From positions 28,322-92,321 of the forward strand of contig DASXZY010000078.1 in the NCBI GenBank assembly GCA_036501625.1: a DNA stretch of 64,000 nt, written 5' to 3'. The translations under genes were made by a program, and so were the position numbers. Below the pieces are notes generated by a model that saw nothing but the letters and a program-made list of their open reading frames with translations, made no database searches and was not told the DNA's origin. Shown one piece after another: positions 35,766 to 44,022 of this stretch; the first letter of the stretch is position 1, and each line of letters opens with the position of its first letter. Source of the DNA: Palsa-1400 sp036501625 (lineage in GTDB: Bacteria; Verrucomicrobiota; Verrucomicrobiia; Limisphaerales; Palsa-1400).

Positions 35766-36518
35766 TCAGGCCGCGTGCGCTTCCCAAACCAGGCGCAATC
35801 CCTCCAGTGTCAACTGTGGTTCCACGGCGGTGATTTCTGGGAGCTTCGATGACATGAGCCGCGCGTAACCGCCCGTGGCCACGACCGGCAGCCTGCGGCG
35901 GCCCATGGCCCGCTTCAATTCCGCCAGCAATTCCCGGATCAATCCTCGATAGCCTTTGACCGCGCCGATCAACATCGCCTGCCGGGTGTTCTTGCCCACC
36001 ACGGCGGAGGTTTCCCGGATGCGGATGCGCGGCAGCAGCGCCGTCTTTTCGTGCAGGTAATCGGTCATCGCGTTGAGGCCGGGCGCGATGATGCCGCCGA
36101 CATAATTGCCCGCGCTGTCAACCACATCAAAGGTGACGGCCGTGCCAAAATCCACGGCCACGGCGGGCGCGCCGAAGTGATGTTTGAGCGCCACGGCATT
36201 GGCCAAACGGTCCGCGCCGATGGTGCGCGGTTTGGGATAATCAATGCCCACGCCGCGCACGGTGCGGGCGTTCAATTCCATGCAGGCAATCCCAAACTCA
36301 GCCCGCAGGAATTCCACCGCCAGCGGCGTCGCCGCCGGGACGACGCTGCAAAGAATGGCGCCCGTGAGCTTCTCGTGCTTCAAGAACCGGGCGGCGGCCC
36401 GCTGCGATGCGCCGCCGCGCCAAGGCGCTGTCAACACATCCGCCTGGCGCACGACTCGCCGCGCGCTGGCCAGGCCCAGGTGCGTATGGGTGTTGCCAAT
36501 GTCAAGCAAAGCAATCAT
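35766..36518 (-). CDS. coaX: Type III pantothenate kinase
   Basis: 250 residues from the ATG at 36518 (MIALLDIGNTHTHLGLASAR). The ASKHA-fold phosphate loops are DIGNTHTHLG and VDFGTAVTFDVVDSAGNYVG; GIDYPKPRTIGADRLANAVA is the pantothenate site block. It phosphorylates pantothenate in the first step of CoA synthesis. Longer in-frame starts up to 36581 are less likely because the ATG at 36518 gives the exact family N-terminus. The gene converges with the ABC-F gene, their stops 1 bp apart, and diverges from glnE. Confidence 0.94.
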   Translation of the reverse strand: MIALLDIGNTHTHLGLASARRVVRQADVLTAPWRGGASQRAAARFLKHEKLTGAILCSVVPAATPLAVEFLRAEFGIACMELNARTVRGVGIDYPKPRTIGADRLANAVALKHHFGAPAVAVDFGTAVTFDVVDSAGNYVGGIIAPGLNAMTDYLHEKTALLPRIRIRETSAVVGKNTRQAMLIGAVKGYRGLIRELLAELKRAMGRRRLPVVATGGYARLMSSKLPEITAVEPQLTLEGLRLVWEAHAA

Positions 36519-36593
36519 CGGCCCTAGGATGGGGATTGAAGCCGGGATTTGAAATCCAAAAAAGCACGCATCCTCCGGCAATTATGATACGTT

Positions 36594-39500
36594 GTGGCCG
36601 TGCGAAGCGGATTTTCCAGCGGCATTTTGGCGGGCTGCGCGGACCCCCAGCGGGCGGCCGCGGCCCTGGAAGTATTGCGCGCGCCCGAGGCGGCGCCGGC
36701 CCCGCGGAAGCTTTCCGCCGAGCAGGCGCGCATCCTGGCCGCGCTGTTAAGCGGTTCGCAGCGGGCGCTGGAGTTGCTGGCCGCGCATCCCGGCTGGCTG
36801 GGGCCGTTGCTGGCGCCCGGCGCCCTGGCGCACCCGCGCCGCGAAGAAGGAATGCGGCATGAGCTTGAGTCAAGCATCGGGGAGGCGGACGAAGCGGCCG
36901 CGTTCAGCAGTCTCCGGCAATTTAAACAGCGTGAAATGTTGCGCATCGCGGCCCGCGACCTGGCCCGGTTGAGCCATGCCGCGGAAATCACCCGCGAGAT
37001 TTCCGATGTCGCTGACATATGCCTGGATTCGGTTTGCCGCCTTTGCGACAAGCGGCTGCGCGCCCGCCTGGGCCAGCCGTGGCATTTGGACGCGGATGGG
37101 AAGTGGCGTCAAACCGAATTTTGCGTCATTGGGCTGGGCAAATTGGGCGGCCAGGAGTTGAACTACAGCTCCGACGTGGATGTCATGTTTGTCTATGACG
37201 AAGAGGGCGCGGTGTTCAAGGCTCCGCCGCGCCGGAATGAAACCGAGGGCGGGCGGCTGGCCAGTCATTTGTACTTTACACGGCTCGCGGAGGAGATGAT
37301 CGCCGAGATCTCGAAGCTCGCTCCGGAGGGCGCGCTGTATCGGATCGATCTGCGGCTCCGGCCGGAAGGCAAGCTCGGCCCGCTGGCGCGCTCGCTGGCC
37401 AGCTTCGAGAATTTCTACGCGCAATGGGGCCAGACCTGGGAGCGCATGATGCTCATCAAAGCCCGCCCGGTGGCCGGGTCGGCGCGCCTGGGGGCGGAGT
37501 TCCTGGAGATGACGCAGAGCTTCCGCTACCCGCGCTATTTGAACCCGCGGACGCTGCGCGAGGTGGCTGCTGTCAAGACTAGGATTGAAAGCGAGATCGT
37601 CAAGGAAGGCGAACTGGAGCGCAACGTCAAACTTGGCCGCGGCGGCATCCGCGAGATCGAGTTTGTCGCGCAGGCCCTCCAGATTCTGCACGCGGGGAAG
37701 CTGCCTTTTTTGGAGGGCGCCACCACGCTGCCGGTGTTGCAGCGGCTGGCGCGCTACTCGCTGCTCACCACTGGAGAAGCCGGCGATCTTCAAGCCGCCT
37801 ACGTTTTTCTGCGCGATGTCGAGCATCGCTTGCAGATGGAAGCCGGGCGCCAGACGCATACGATTCCGGACGACCGCCGCGCGTGCCAGCGGCTGGCGCG
37901 CCTGATGGGTTTCGACACACTCGCCAAATTCGAGACGGCGCGCCGGCGGCACAGCAGGCGGGTGCGCGAAATCTACGATCACATTTTGCCAAGCGAAGAA
38001 GCGCCCGCATCCTCCCTTCCGCCGGACATGGAAGCCGCCGCCGATGAATGGAAGAAATTGCTGGCCAGCCGCGGCTTTCGCGAAACCGAGCGCGCCATGA
38101 AGATGCTCCGCCTGTTTCTCAACGGGCCGGATTACGCGCACGTTTCGCCGCGCACGCAGGAATTGGCGTGGGAATTGTGGCCCCGCTTCCTGGCGTTGTG
38201 CCCGCATGGCGCGGCCAAACCCGATCGGACGCTGTCCGACCCCGACCGCGTGCTGGTGCGGCTGGACAGTTTTGTTGACGCTTACGGAGCGCGGGCGATG
38301 CTCTACGAAATGTGGACGCAAAACCCGTCGCTGTTCGAGGTGTTGCTGCTGCTTTTCGACCGCTCCGAATTCCTGGCCGAGCAAGCCATCCGCGCGCCCG
38401 GCCTGGTCGACGAGCTGGAATCCAGCGGCCGCCTGAACCGCGCCAAGAGCGCCGAAGAAACGCTGGCCGATTTGCGCCACGGCGCGGGTGACGCCGACCA
38501 GCGCCTGTGGCTGCGCCGCTACCATCAGGCGGAGTTGATGCGCATCGGTTTGCGGGACATTTTGGGGCTGTCGGACGCCGCTCAAAATGTGTTCGAGATG
38601 TCGTGCCTGGCGGACGCCTGCCTCCAATACGCTTTGGAGGCGCTGATGCGCGCGCATAAACTCAAGCGCGCGCCCTTCGGCGTCATTGGCCTGGGCAAAC
38701 TCGGCGGGCGGGAGATCAGTTATGGATCGGACCTGGACATCATGTTCGTGACGGACGCGCGCGCGGGCGAACTGCCGCGGTTGCAACCGCTGGCGGCCGA
38801 GCTGATGGAGATGCTTTCGGCCCGGACCGAGGATGGCGTGGTTTTTCGAGTTGACGCGCGCTTGCGGCCGGACGGGGAAAAGGGTTTGCTTGTCAACACG
38901 CTGGAGGCATGCGAAAAATATTACCGGCGCCGGGCGGGATTGTGGGAAATCCAGGCGCTGACGCGCGTGCGTCCCGCAGCCGGAGACATGGAGGTTGGCG
39001 CGCGCTTTCAAGCGATGGCGGCCGCGCTGACGAATTTCTCCGCCGCGCCGGACGTGGCGGCTTTCACGCCTGGATGGCTCGGCGAAATCATCCGAATGCG
39101 GGAGCGCATCGAGAAGGAGCGGACGCCGGCGGGCAAGGATTCGCTGGCCATCAAGACGGGAGCGGGCGGCCTGATGGACGCGGAGTTTTTGGCGCAGGCG
39201 CTTTGCCTGGGGCGCGGCTGGCAGGAGGCCAATACGGGCCATGCGTTGCGGCGCGCGGCCGAGGCGGGGGTCTGGCCGGCGGGGGAGGCGGACGCGTTGT
39301 TGACAAATTACGGGCAACTGCGCCGAATTGAGGGCATTCTCCGCCGCTGGAGTTTTGAGGGCGAGACGCTGCTGCCCGCCGATGAGCCGGCGCAACACCG
39401 GGTGGCAGTGCGCTGCGGATTCGCCGGCGCGGGCGATCTCCTGCGCGCCGCCGCCAAGATGCGCGCGGCCTTGCGCGCGGCCTGGCCGCGGGTAAGTTGA
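36594..39500 (+). CDS. glnE: Glutamine synthetase adenylyltransferase/deadenylase
   Basis: 968 residues with two nucleotidyltransferase halves, as in GlnE. The first (deadenylylating side) has VIGLGKLGGQELNYSSDVDV followed by MFVYDE, about residues 177-205. The second (adenylylating side) has VIGLGKLGGREISYGSDLDI then MFVTDA, about residues 697-722. Helical GlnD_UR-type regions lie after each (KTRIESEIVKEGELERNVKL and RIEKERTPAGKDSLAIKTGA). It adds or removes AMP on glutamine synthetase in response to nitrogen. The start is a GTG at 36594, the first in-frame start near the region divergent from coaX. No glnA or glnB is in view. Confidence 0.93.
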   Translation: MAVRSGFSSGILAGCADPQRAAAALEVLRAPEAAPAPRKLSAEQARILAALLSGSQRALELLAAHPGWLGPLLAPGALAHPRREEGMRHELESSIGEADEAAAFSSLRQFKQREMLRIAARDLARLSHAAEITREISDVADICLDSVCRLCDKRLRARLGQPWHLDADGKWRQTEFCVIGLGKLGGQELNYSSDVDVMFVYDEEGAVFKAPPRRNETEGGRLASHLYFTRLAEEMIAEISKLAPEGALYRIDLRLRPEGKLGPLARSLASFENFYAQWGQTWERMMLIKARPVAGSARLGAEFLEMTQSFRYPRYLNPRTLREVAAVKTRIESEIVKEGELERNVKLGRGGIREIEFVAQALQILHAGKLPFLEGATTLPVLQRLARYSLLTTGEAGDLQAAYVFLRDVEHRLQMEAGRQTHTIPDDRRACQRLARLMGFDTLAKFETARRRHSRRVREIYDHILPSEEAPASSLPPDMEAAADEWKKLLASRGFRETERAMKMLRLFLNGPDYAHVSPRTQELAWELWPRFLALCPHGAAKPDRTLSDPDRVLVRLDSFVDAYGARAMLYEMWTQNPSLFEVLLLLFDRSEFLAEQAIRAPGLVDELESSGRLNRAKSAEETLADLRHGAGDADQRLWLRRYHQAELMRIGLRDILGLSDAAQNVFEMSCLADACLQYALEALMRAHKLKRAPFGVIGLGKLGGREISYGSDLDIMFVTDARAGELPRLQPLAAELMEMLSARTEDGVVFRVDARLRPDGEKGLLVNTLEACEKYYRRRAGLWEIQALTRVRPAAGDMEVGARFQAMAAALTNFSAAPDVAAFTPGWLGEIIRMRERIEKERTPAGKDSLAIKTGAGGLMDAEFLAQALCLGRGWQEANTGHALRRAAEAGVWPAGEADALLTNYGQLRRIEGILRRWSFEGETLLPADEPAQHRVAVRCGFAGAGDLLRAAAKMRAALRAAWPRVS

Positions 39501-39507
39501 AGGAACG

Positions 39508-39753
39508 ATGCCAATATACGAATACGAATTGTGCGAAGGCGATTGCGCCGTGTGCGGCGGCAAGTTCACGCTGCGCCGGCCGCTCAGCGCCGCGCCGCTG
39601 AAGGCGTGCCCGGCCTGCAAGCGCCCCGTGCGGAAAATCATCTCAACGTTCAATTCGCCTGTCAAACTAAAGCCGGTCTCGTTTTCCGACGCCAAGAAGG
39701 CGGGCTTCACCGTTCTCAAGCGCCTTGGCAAGGGCGAGTACGAAAAGCAGTGA
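39508..39753 (+). CDS. FmdB-type zinc ribbon protein
   Basis: 81 residues. MPIYEYELCEGDCAVCGGKF and KACPACKRPVRKIISTFNSP match FmdB-family small regulatory proteins with two CxxC pairs, here C-x4-C-x2-C then C-x2-C. The tail (FSDAKKAGFTVLKRLGKGEY) is typical of the Verrucomicrobia form. It starts 7 bp after glnE and is probably cotranscribed. The cellular role of the family is not well defined. Confidence 0.88.
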   Translation: MPIYEYELCEGDCAVCGGKFTLRRPLSAAPLKACPACKRPVRKIISTFNSPVKLKPVSFSDAKKAGFTVLKRLGKGEYEKQ

Positions 39754-39792
39754 GCGCCTTGACCGGCGCGGCGGGCGGAGTACACTTTATTC

Positions 39793-40347
39793 ATGGCATT
39801 GACACCATCCACCATGTTGCCGCTGGGGACGCCCGCGCCGGATTTCCGGCTGCCGGACACCAGCGGAAAAATGACCTCGCTCGGCGACTTTAAATCCGCC
39901 CCGGCCCTGGCCGTGTTTTTCATTTGCAACCACTGCCCCTACGTCAAACATATTCAGGCGGGCCTGGCGCAATTCGCGCGCGATTACCAGGCCCGGGGCG
40001 CGGCCATCGCAGCCATCAGTTCCAACGATGTGAAGAATTACCCGCAGGACAGCCCGGCCAGGATGGCGGAGGAGGCGGCGGCGGCCGGATACACATTTCC
40101 ATATTTGTATGACGAATCCCAGGCCGCGGCCAAAGCTTACCAGGCGGCCTGCACGCCGGATATTTTTTTGTTTGACGCAGGCCGGAAGCTCGTTTACCGC
40201 GGACAATTCGACGGCAGCCGCCCCGGCAACGGCGTGCCGGTGACAGGGAAGGATTTGCGCGCGGCCATGGACGCCGTGCTGGCCCGCAAGCCGGTCCCGG
40301 AGCGGCAAACGCCGGGCGCGGGCTGCAATATCAAATGGAAAACCTAA
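39793..40347 (+). CDS. Thioredoxin-fold peroxiredoxin/TlpA-like protein
   Basis: 184 residues, no signal peptide. LPLGTPAPDFRLPDTSGKMT begins an AhpC/TlpA thioredoxin fold; the active site is FFICNHCPYVKHIQAGLAQF with a CNHC pair. ACTPDIFLFDAGRKLVYRGQ and FDGSRPGNGVPVTGKDLRAA match a widespread family of cytoplasmic thioredoxin-like proteins with the CPYV motif. It is likely a thiol-disulfide reductase or peroxiredoxin-like; the substrate is unknown. It follows FmdB by 39 bp and converges with the 1088-residue membrane protein. Confidence 0.88.
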   Translation: MALTPSTMLPLGTPAPDFRLPDTSGKMTSLGDFKSAPALAVFFICNHCPYVKHIQAGLAQFARDYQARGAAIAAISSNDVKNYPQDSPARMAEEAAAAGYTFPYLYDESQAAAKAYQAACTPDIFLFDAGRKLVYRGQFDGSRPGNGVPVTGKDLRAAMDAVLARKPVPERQTPGAGCNIKWKT

Positions 40348-40365
40348 CACGGGTTCTGTCAAGTA

Positions 40366-43300
40366 TTATTTTTTGAGAAACCACGAGGCGATGAGGGAGG
40401 CGGCCCCGGTCGCGCCGGAGGGAAGGAACACGGCCAGGTAGGTTGGGTCTTGAAAGGCGTGAGCGTAGGCGCCGCGATGCTCTTCCTGAATGGCGCGCTG
40501 GACCGCTCTCAAGCGTTTCAGATAAGCCGCTCTCGGCCTCGCGGGCGTGCCATAGTTTTTTGCCTTGGAATTTGCGACTTCGGCGATGGAATCGGCCAGC
40601 TCGTCGAGCGCGGCCTGCCGCACCTTGTCGGCGGCGCGCCGCACAATCCACCAGCAGGCGCCCGCGACCAGAAAATTGACCGCGTAGCAGACAATCAAAA
40701 CGGGGGGCCAGGGCCAGTTGTCAAGATAACGGCTTCGCGAGATCGCCAGAATCAGGAGGATCACGATGGGACCGAGCATCAGCGTTCCAACCTCCTTGGT
40801 CTGGTAGGCCGCGAAATCGACATCGAGAAAACCGTCCAGAAAACAGGCATCCACGCCAAACTTTTCCTCGGTCTCCCGCAGGAGGCGGTCCGGCCAGCGG
40901 GTGGGGAAACGGCTGATGCAATTGAGGAACCGGCTCGTCAGGACCGTGCCGTCAAGAACATAGAACAGCGCGAATAAAAACGTGAAAAAAGCGGTTATGA
41001 CGCAAAATATGTCAAACCCGCGCGAGTCCGCCCCTCTGATAAAAACCTGGCGCGGAATGTCACCCAGGCAGGCCATTAGCAAGCCAAGCGACACGGCGTA
41101 CAGGATCACGCCCCCGAGGATTCGCCAAATGCGAATTCTGAAACGGCCCGCGCGCAGGTAACTTCGGAATAGCGCGAACGCATTGATGCATGCTCTGTCC
41201 TGGCCGCCGTCCTTGCTTGCGACAAAAGGCGGCAGCCAGGGGAGGCCGAACACTATTTTCTGTTCCCGCTCGAAGTCTGCCGCGGCTTGGGGCACATAGC
41301 CGGGTTGTTTATCGTCGGGCTGCCCGGATTTTTTGCAGAGATCAAGAGCATCCTCCTCGATGAATTTATTTTTTTGGCCCTCATCTAATTTGGAGTTCCA
41401 CCGCCGCCGGCACTTGTCCCAAAAGGAATTCCAATCGCCTGTCGCCGGTTCTTTTTCGCGAAAGTACTTCTCCCAAAGTTTTCGCCGATGCGTCCGCCGG
41501 CTCCACATGGCGATCCAAAAGAAAATCCCGCCCGCGAGAATGTCGAAAAACCGGATCCACTCCGAGGTCCAGATGCTGACGCCGCCGTGGAAATCCCATG
41601 GCTCCTGGCCGGGCAGAGAGGCGATGGACTTGGTCCAAGCCGCAAAACCCCAGCAGGCAAGCCCGATGACTGCCGCCATCGCTGCCGCGATGCCCAAGGC
41701 CCAAAATGAGAATTGCTTTTCCTGCTCGTCAAACTTGGCCCTTTCAATGCGGCCAGTTGAGTCAGATGGAATTTTGGGAGCGTTCGGTTCGCGAAAGCCG
41801 GCCGTCGCATTGGCCTTCAGGATCACGGCCAGGACGCATAGGAACAACAAGAAAAGAAAAGATGCCAAAGGAAAGCCAGAGTCACCGGAGGGGGCAACCG
41901 AGTCGAGGGGGACCGGCCCCGACCGCCCAATTTTATACAACCCTCCGCTCATGTGAGCAGGATCATTGACTTGGAGCGGGTCGCCGGTTTGCACCAGGGA
42001 GTTGCAAGCGCGGAATACGGCCGCCTGGTAAACATCACGGAAGGGAGGAAACTGCTGCATCAACGGAGGGGAATTGAACTCCGGATTCGGGTCCAGCGGA
42101 TAAGCCGACGCGACCAGGAGGTTGCGCGTATAAACCAATTCGCTGGCCGTCCAGAGAGGCGCGTCGAGGTCGGTCGTGAAAAAAACGGCGTCCGGCAAGT
42201 CGTCCCGCAACTCGCGCAAGAGAGTGAGCTTGTCATAAGCATCGCTGCCCGTCAGGCCGACGGCGAGGATGCGGCTTTTTTTCTGCTGGCGCAGCCATTT
42301 GTCCTTCGTTTTCAGGAATTCGCCCAGCCGGACGATATAATCCAATTGGGCATTGCCATCGGCTTTGAAGCCCCGGTGCTGCTGTTGCAAGAGCGGCTGA
42401 AGCGCGGCTTCGGGCGAATCTGCCACATCACGCGCTTTTTCCTGGCTGGAATCGCTCGAGGTTCTCTCCTTGGCCGCTTTCGAGCCGTCCAGGCCGCGCA
42501 GGTAGGCAAATTGCCAGATATCATTCTGGCTCGCGCAAACACCGGAATTTGTGCGGGTCAGAGCGTCAATCCATTCGTCGGCCAACTCGCGTCCGTAGTA
42601 GGTGTCCTGCTCGGCCAGCAGGACCACCACGTTGCTTTGGCCATCTGTTGAATCGACCCGGTTCGCAAGCTCCTGGGCGAGAAGATCGGCCAGGGTCTGA
42701 TCCGGGGTAATCCAATTGGCGAACACATCTTTTTCAAATATGGACTCAAACCTTTCAACCAGCTTAGGTCCATAAAGGTCCTCATTCGTCGGGTCCACGG
42801 AGGTGGTGGCTTCGGGAGAAAGAATGTGGAAGCGGTTCAATTTTGCCGCGGTTTTGAGATACTGGAAGCACTCTTCCTGGCTGCCGCCGTTGAATTCGGC
42901 CAAGGAACGAAGGGTGTCCGAAGAGCGGGGGCCGATGAGGTTAAACGAAATATTGATAGTGGCATCTTTGCTGGCGAGGGCCGGGATATTGGTCAGGAGC
43001 GACCCTAATTCAAGCATCGGATTGGGTGAAAAATCATACTCGTTCAACCAGAGCACGCAGAATTGGATGCCGGTTTCATTGACAAACCATTCGTAAGCGA
43101 ACTTGCTGTCCCGCGCTTCCTCCGGGCAGAAGAGCCGCACGGAGTTGGTGAAAATGTGGATGCGGTCTTCCGGCCCGGCCTCGGCAGTGGAGAGGGCCAA
43201 TTCCACGGCGTAACGGGTGCGCAAGCGGACCTCCTTGTCCTCCGCGTAGGACGAACCCTCCAGCATGACGCCCAGGATTTTGACGGCGCTGCCGGGCTTC

Positions 43301-43632
43301 GACACGCGGTCGTTGATGCCCTTCCATGGTTGCTGGACTTCCGGAGGGGCTGGATTCTCTGGCTGAAGGTTTTGACGAGCAGCGCCGATTTCCGACTTCG
43401 GCGCTTTGGCGGAAGCCGCCTTGTTGGTCGCGGATTCGAAAGGTTCAAACGGGTCCTGCCAAAGCCGGGACTCAACTTTATGGACGTCGGCGGTGTCGGG
43501 AATATGCGAGGCTTCAAGGGGAGCCGGGCGCGGGCTTTCAAGGTTTCCACGAATGAGCGCGAAGCCGAACCCCAACGTGGCCATGAGAATCGTCACGTTG
43601 GTGAAGTTCACGATGGGGGTTTTCTCGTTCAT
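40366..43632 (-). CDS. Large multi-pass protein with PBP1-like soluble domain
   Basis: 1088 residues, not recognised as a characterised family. One membrane helix near residues 11-27, then a soluble part up to about 587 with the alternating strand-helix pattern of a type 1 periplasmic-binding (receptor) fold: VKILGVMLEGSSYA at 117, FCVLWLNEYDFSPNPMLELG at 191, VVVLLAEQDTYYGRELADEW at 335, ILAVGLTGSDAYDKLTLLRE at 455, DAVFFTTDLDAPLWTASELV and TRNLLVASAYPLDP at 481-514, PPFRDVYQAAVFRACNSLV at 529-547. Seven or so further membrane helices follow (about 588-607, 643-667, 693-711, 835-857, 873-893, 950-965, 975-998), with a charged cytoplasmic-type loop of about 125 residues at 712-834. Between the first helix and the next, the domain would face the periplasm. 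It suggests a receptor, but no output is known. Confidence 0.72.
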   Translation of the reverse strand: MNEKTPIVNFTNVTILMATLGFGFALIRGNLESPRPAPLEASHIPDTADVHKVESRLWQDPFEPFESATNKAASAKAPKSEIGAARQNLQPENPAPPEVQQPWKGINDRVSKPGSAVKILGVMLEGSSYAEDKEVRLRTRYAVELALSTAEAGPEDRIHIFTNSVRLFCPEEARDSKFAYEWFVNETGIQFCVLWLNEYDFSPNPMLELGSLLTNIPALASKDATINISFNLIGPRSSDTLRSLAEFNGGSQEECFQYLKTAAKLNRFHILSPEATTSVDPTNEDLYGPKLVERFESIFEKDVFANWITPDQTLADLLAQELANRVDSTDGQSNVVVLLAEQDTYYGRELADEWIDALTRTNSGVCASQNDIWQFAYLRGLDGSKAAKERTSSDSSQEKARDVADSPEAALQPLLQQQHRGFKADGNAQLDYIVRLGEFLKTKDKWLRQQKKSRILAVGLTGSDAYDKLTLLRELRDDLPDAVFFTTDLDAPLWTASELVYTRNLLVASAYPLDPNPEFNSPPLMQQFPPFRDVYQAAVFRACNSLVQTGDPLQVNDPAHMSGGLYKIGRSGPVPLDSVAPSGDSGFPLASFLFLLFLCVLAVILKANATAGFREPNAPKIPSDSTGRIERAKFDEQEKQFSFWALGIAAAMAAVIGLACWGFAAWTKSIASLPGQEPWDFHGGVSIWTSEWIRFFDILAGGIFFWIAMWSRRTHRRKLWEKYFREKEPATGDWNSFWDKCRRRWNSKLDEGQKNKFIEEDALDLCKKSGQPDDKQPGYVPQAAADFEREQKIVFGLPWLPPFVASKDGGQDRACINAFALFRSYLRAGRFRIRIWRILGGVILYAVSLGLLMACLGDIPRQVFIRGADSRGFDIFCVITAFFTFLFALFYVLDGTVLTSRFLNCISRFPTRWPDRLLRETEEKFGVDACFLDGFLDVDFAAYQTKEVGTLMLGPIVILLILAISRSRYLDNWPWPPVLIVCYAVNFLVAGACWWIVRRAADKVRQAALDELADSIAEVANSKAKNYGTPARPRAAYLKRLRAVQRAIQEEHRGAYAHAFQDPTYLAVFLPSGATGAASLIASWFLKK

Positions 43633-43673
43633 TTTAGAATCCCGCGCCTGTTATAAACCTGATTGACGGCGTG

Positions 43674-43702
43674 AGTAAAACAAACAGCCAGCCCGCTGTC
43701 AA
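43674..43702 (-). promoter_or_regulatory. Candidate promoter of the 1088-residue membrane protein
   Basis: On the minus strand a perfect TTGACA (43702-43697) is followed after 17 bp by TTTACT (43679-43674, four of six -10 matches), about 42 nt before the ATG at 43632. TTGACA words are unusually common in this window, which lowers the weight of the -35. Confidence 0.4.
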
Positions 43703-43758
43703 CGCGAAAACGCCGGGCGGGCGGACGGGCGCGGGCGCGCGAACGCGCGTACACGGGG

Positions 43759-43953
43759 CGGCATTTTTCATCGAAAACGCCGTGTTTTGCCTTGTTCAAC
43801 CTTGTTTTGCCGTTGATGGCCTTGATCTGCGTGATTTTTTCTTAAATATTTTTAAAATATTCTGCCGAAAAGACCGAAAGAACACGCGCCGGAGCGCGAA
43901 CATGGGTGCACGGTACCATGTTTTGATGGTAATGCAATAGAGAAAATTCAAGC
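43759..43953. repeat. Intergenic repeat element, copy A
   Basis: About 195 bp sharing order and wording with 57772-57971. Shared blocks include GCCTTGTT(C/A)AACCTTGTTTT, GAAAGAACAC(G/A)CGCCG, AGCGCGA(A)CATGG and TTTGATGGTAATGCAATAG. A perfect dyad TACCAT-N6-ATGGTA lies at 43914-43931. On the minus strand the peptides in the two copies are similar but frame continuity differs, so it is probably not a gene. Confidence 0.75.
43914..43931. promoter_or_regulatory. TACCAT-N6-ATGGTA dyad (copy A)
   Basis: TACCAT, GTTTTG, ATGGTA. The same dyad with the same 6-bp spacer is at 57932-57949. It lies about 92 bp before the sigma factor ATG and looks like a repressor site or the terminus of an element. 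Confidence 0.6.
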
Positions 43954-44022
43954 GCATCAAGGGCGGGCCTGCCGGAAGATTCTTTGTCACCTTTAGGATG
44001 GTTTTGCGGACTTAATAGCATT

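Larger units (their letters stand above)
43633..44022. other. 390-bp divergent intergenic region
   Basis: It separates the 1088-residue membrane protein (minus strand) from the membrane-extended sigma factor (plus strand). It holds a candidate minus-strand promoter (43674-43702), a G+C-rich alternating purine-pyrimidine tract (about 43728-43752) and the repeat element at 43759-43953. No credible gene. Confidence 0.65.

Noticed and set aside
36870..39929. A 1019-codon open frame on the minus strand
   Set aside because: It is antisense to glnE, whose product has clear duplicated catalytic motifs. High G+C makes long antisense frames common; the translation has no domain and is rich in Arg, Gln and His.
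43728..43752. G+C-rich alternating tract as a terminator hairpin
   Set aside because: GCGCG-type pairing is possible but no T-run follows in either direction.
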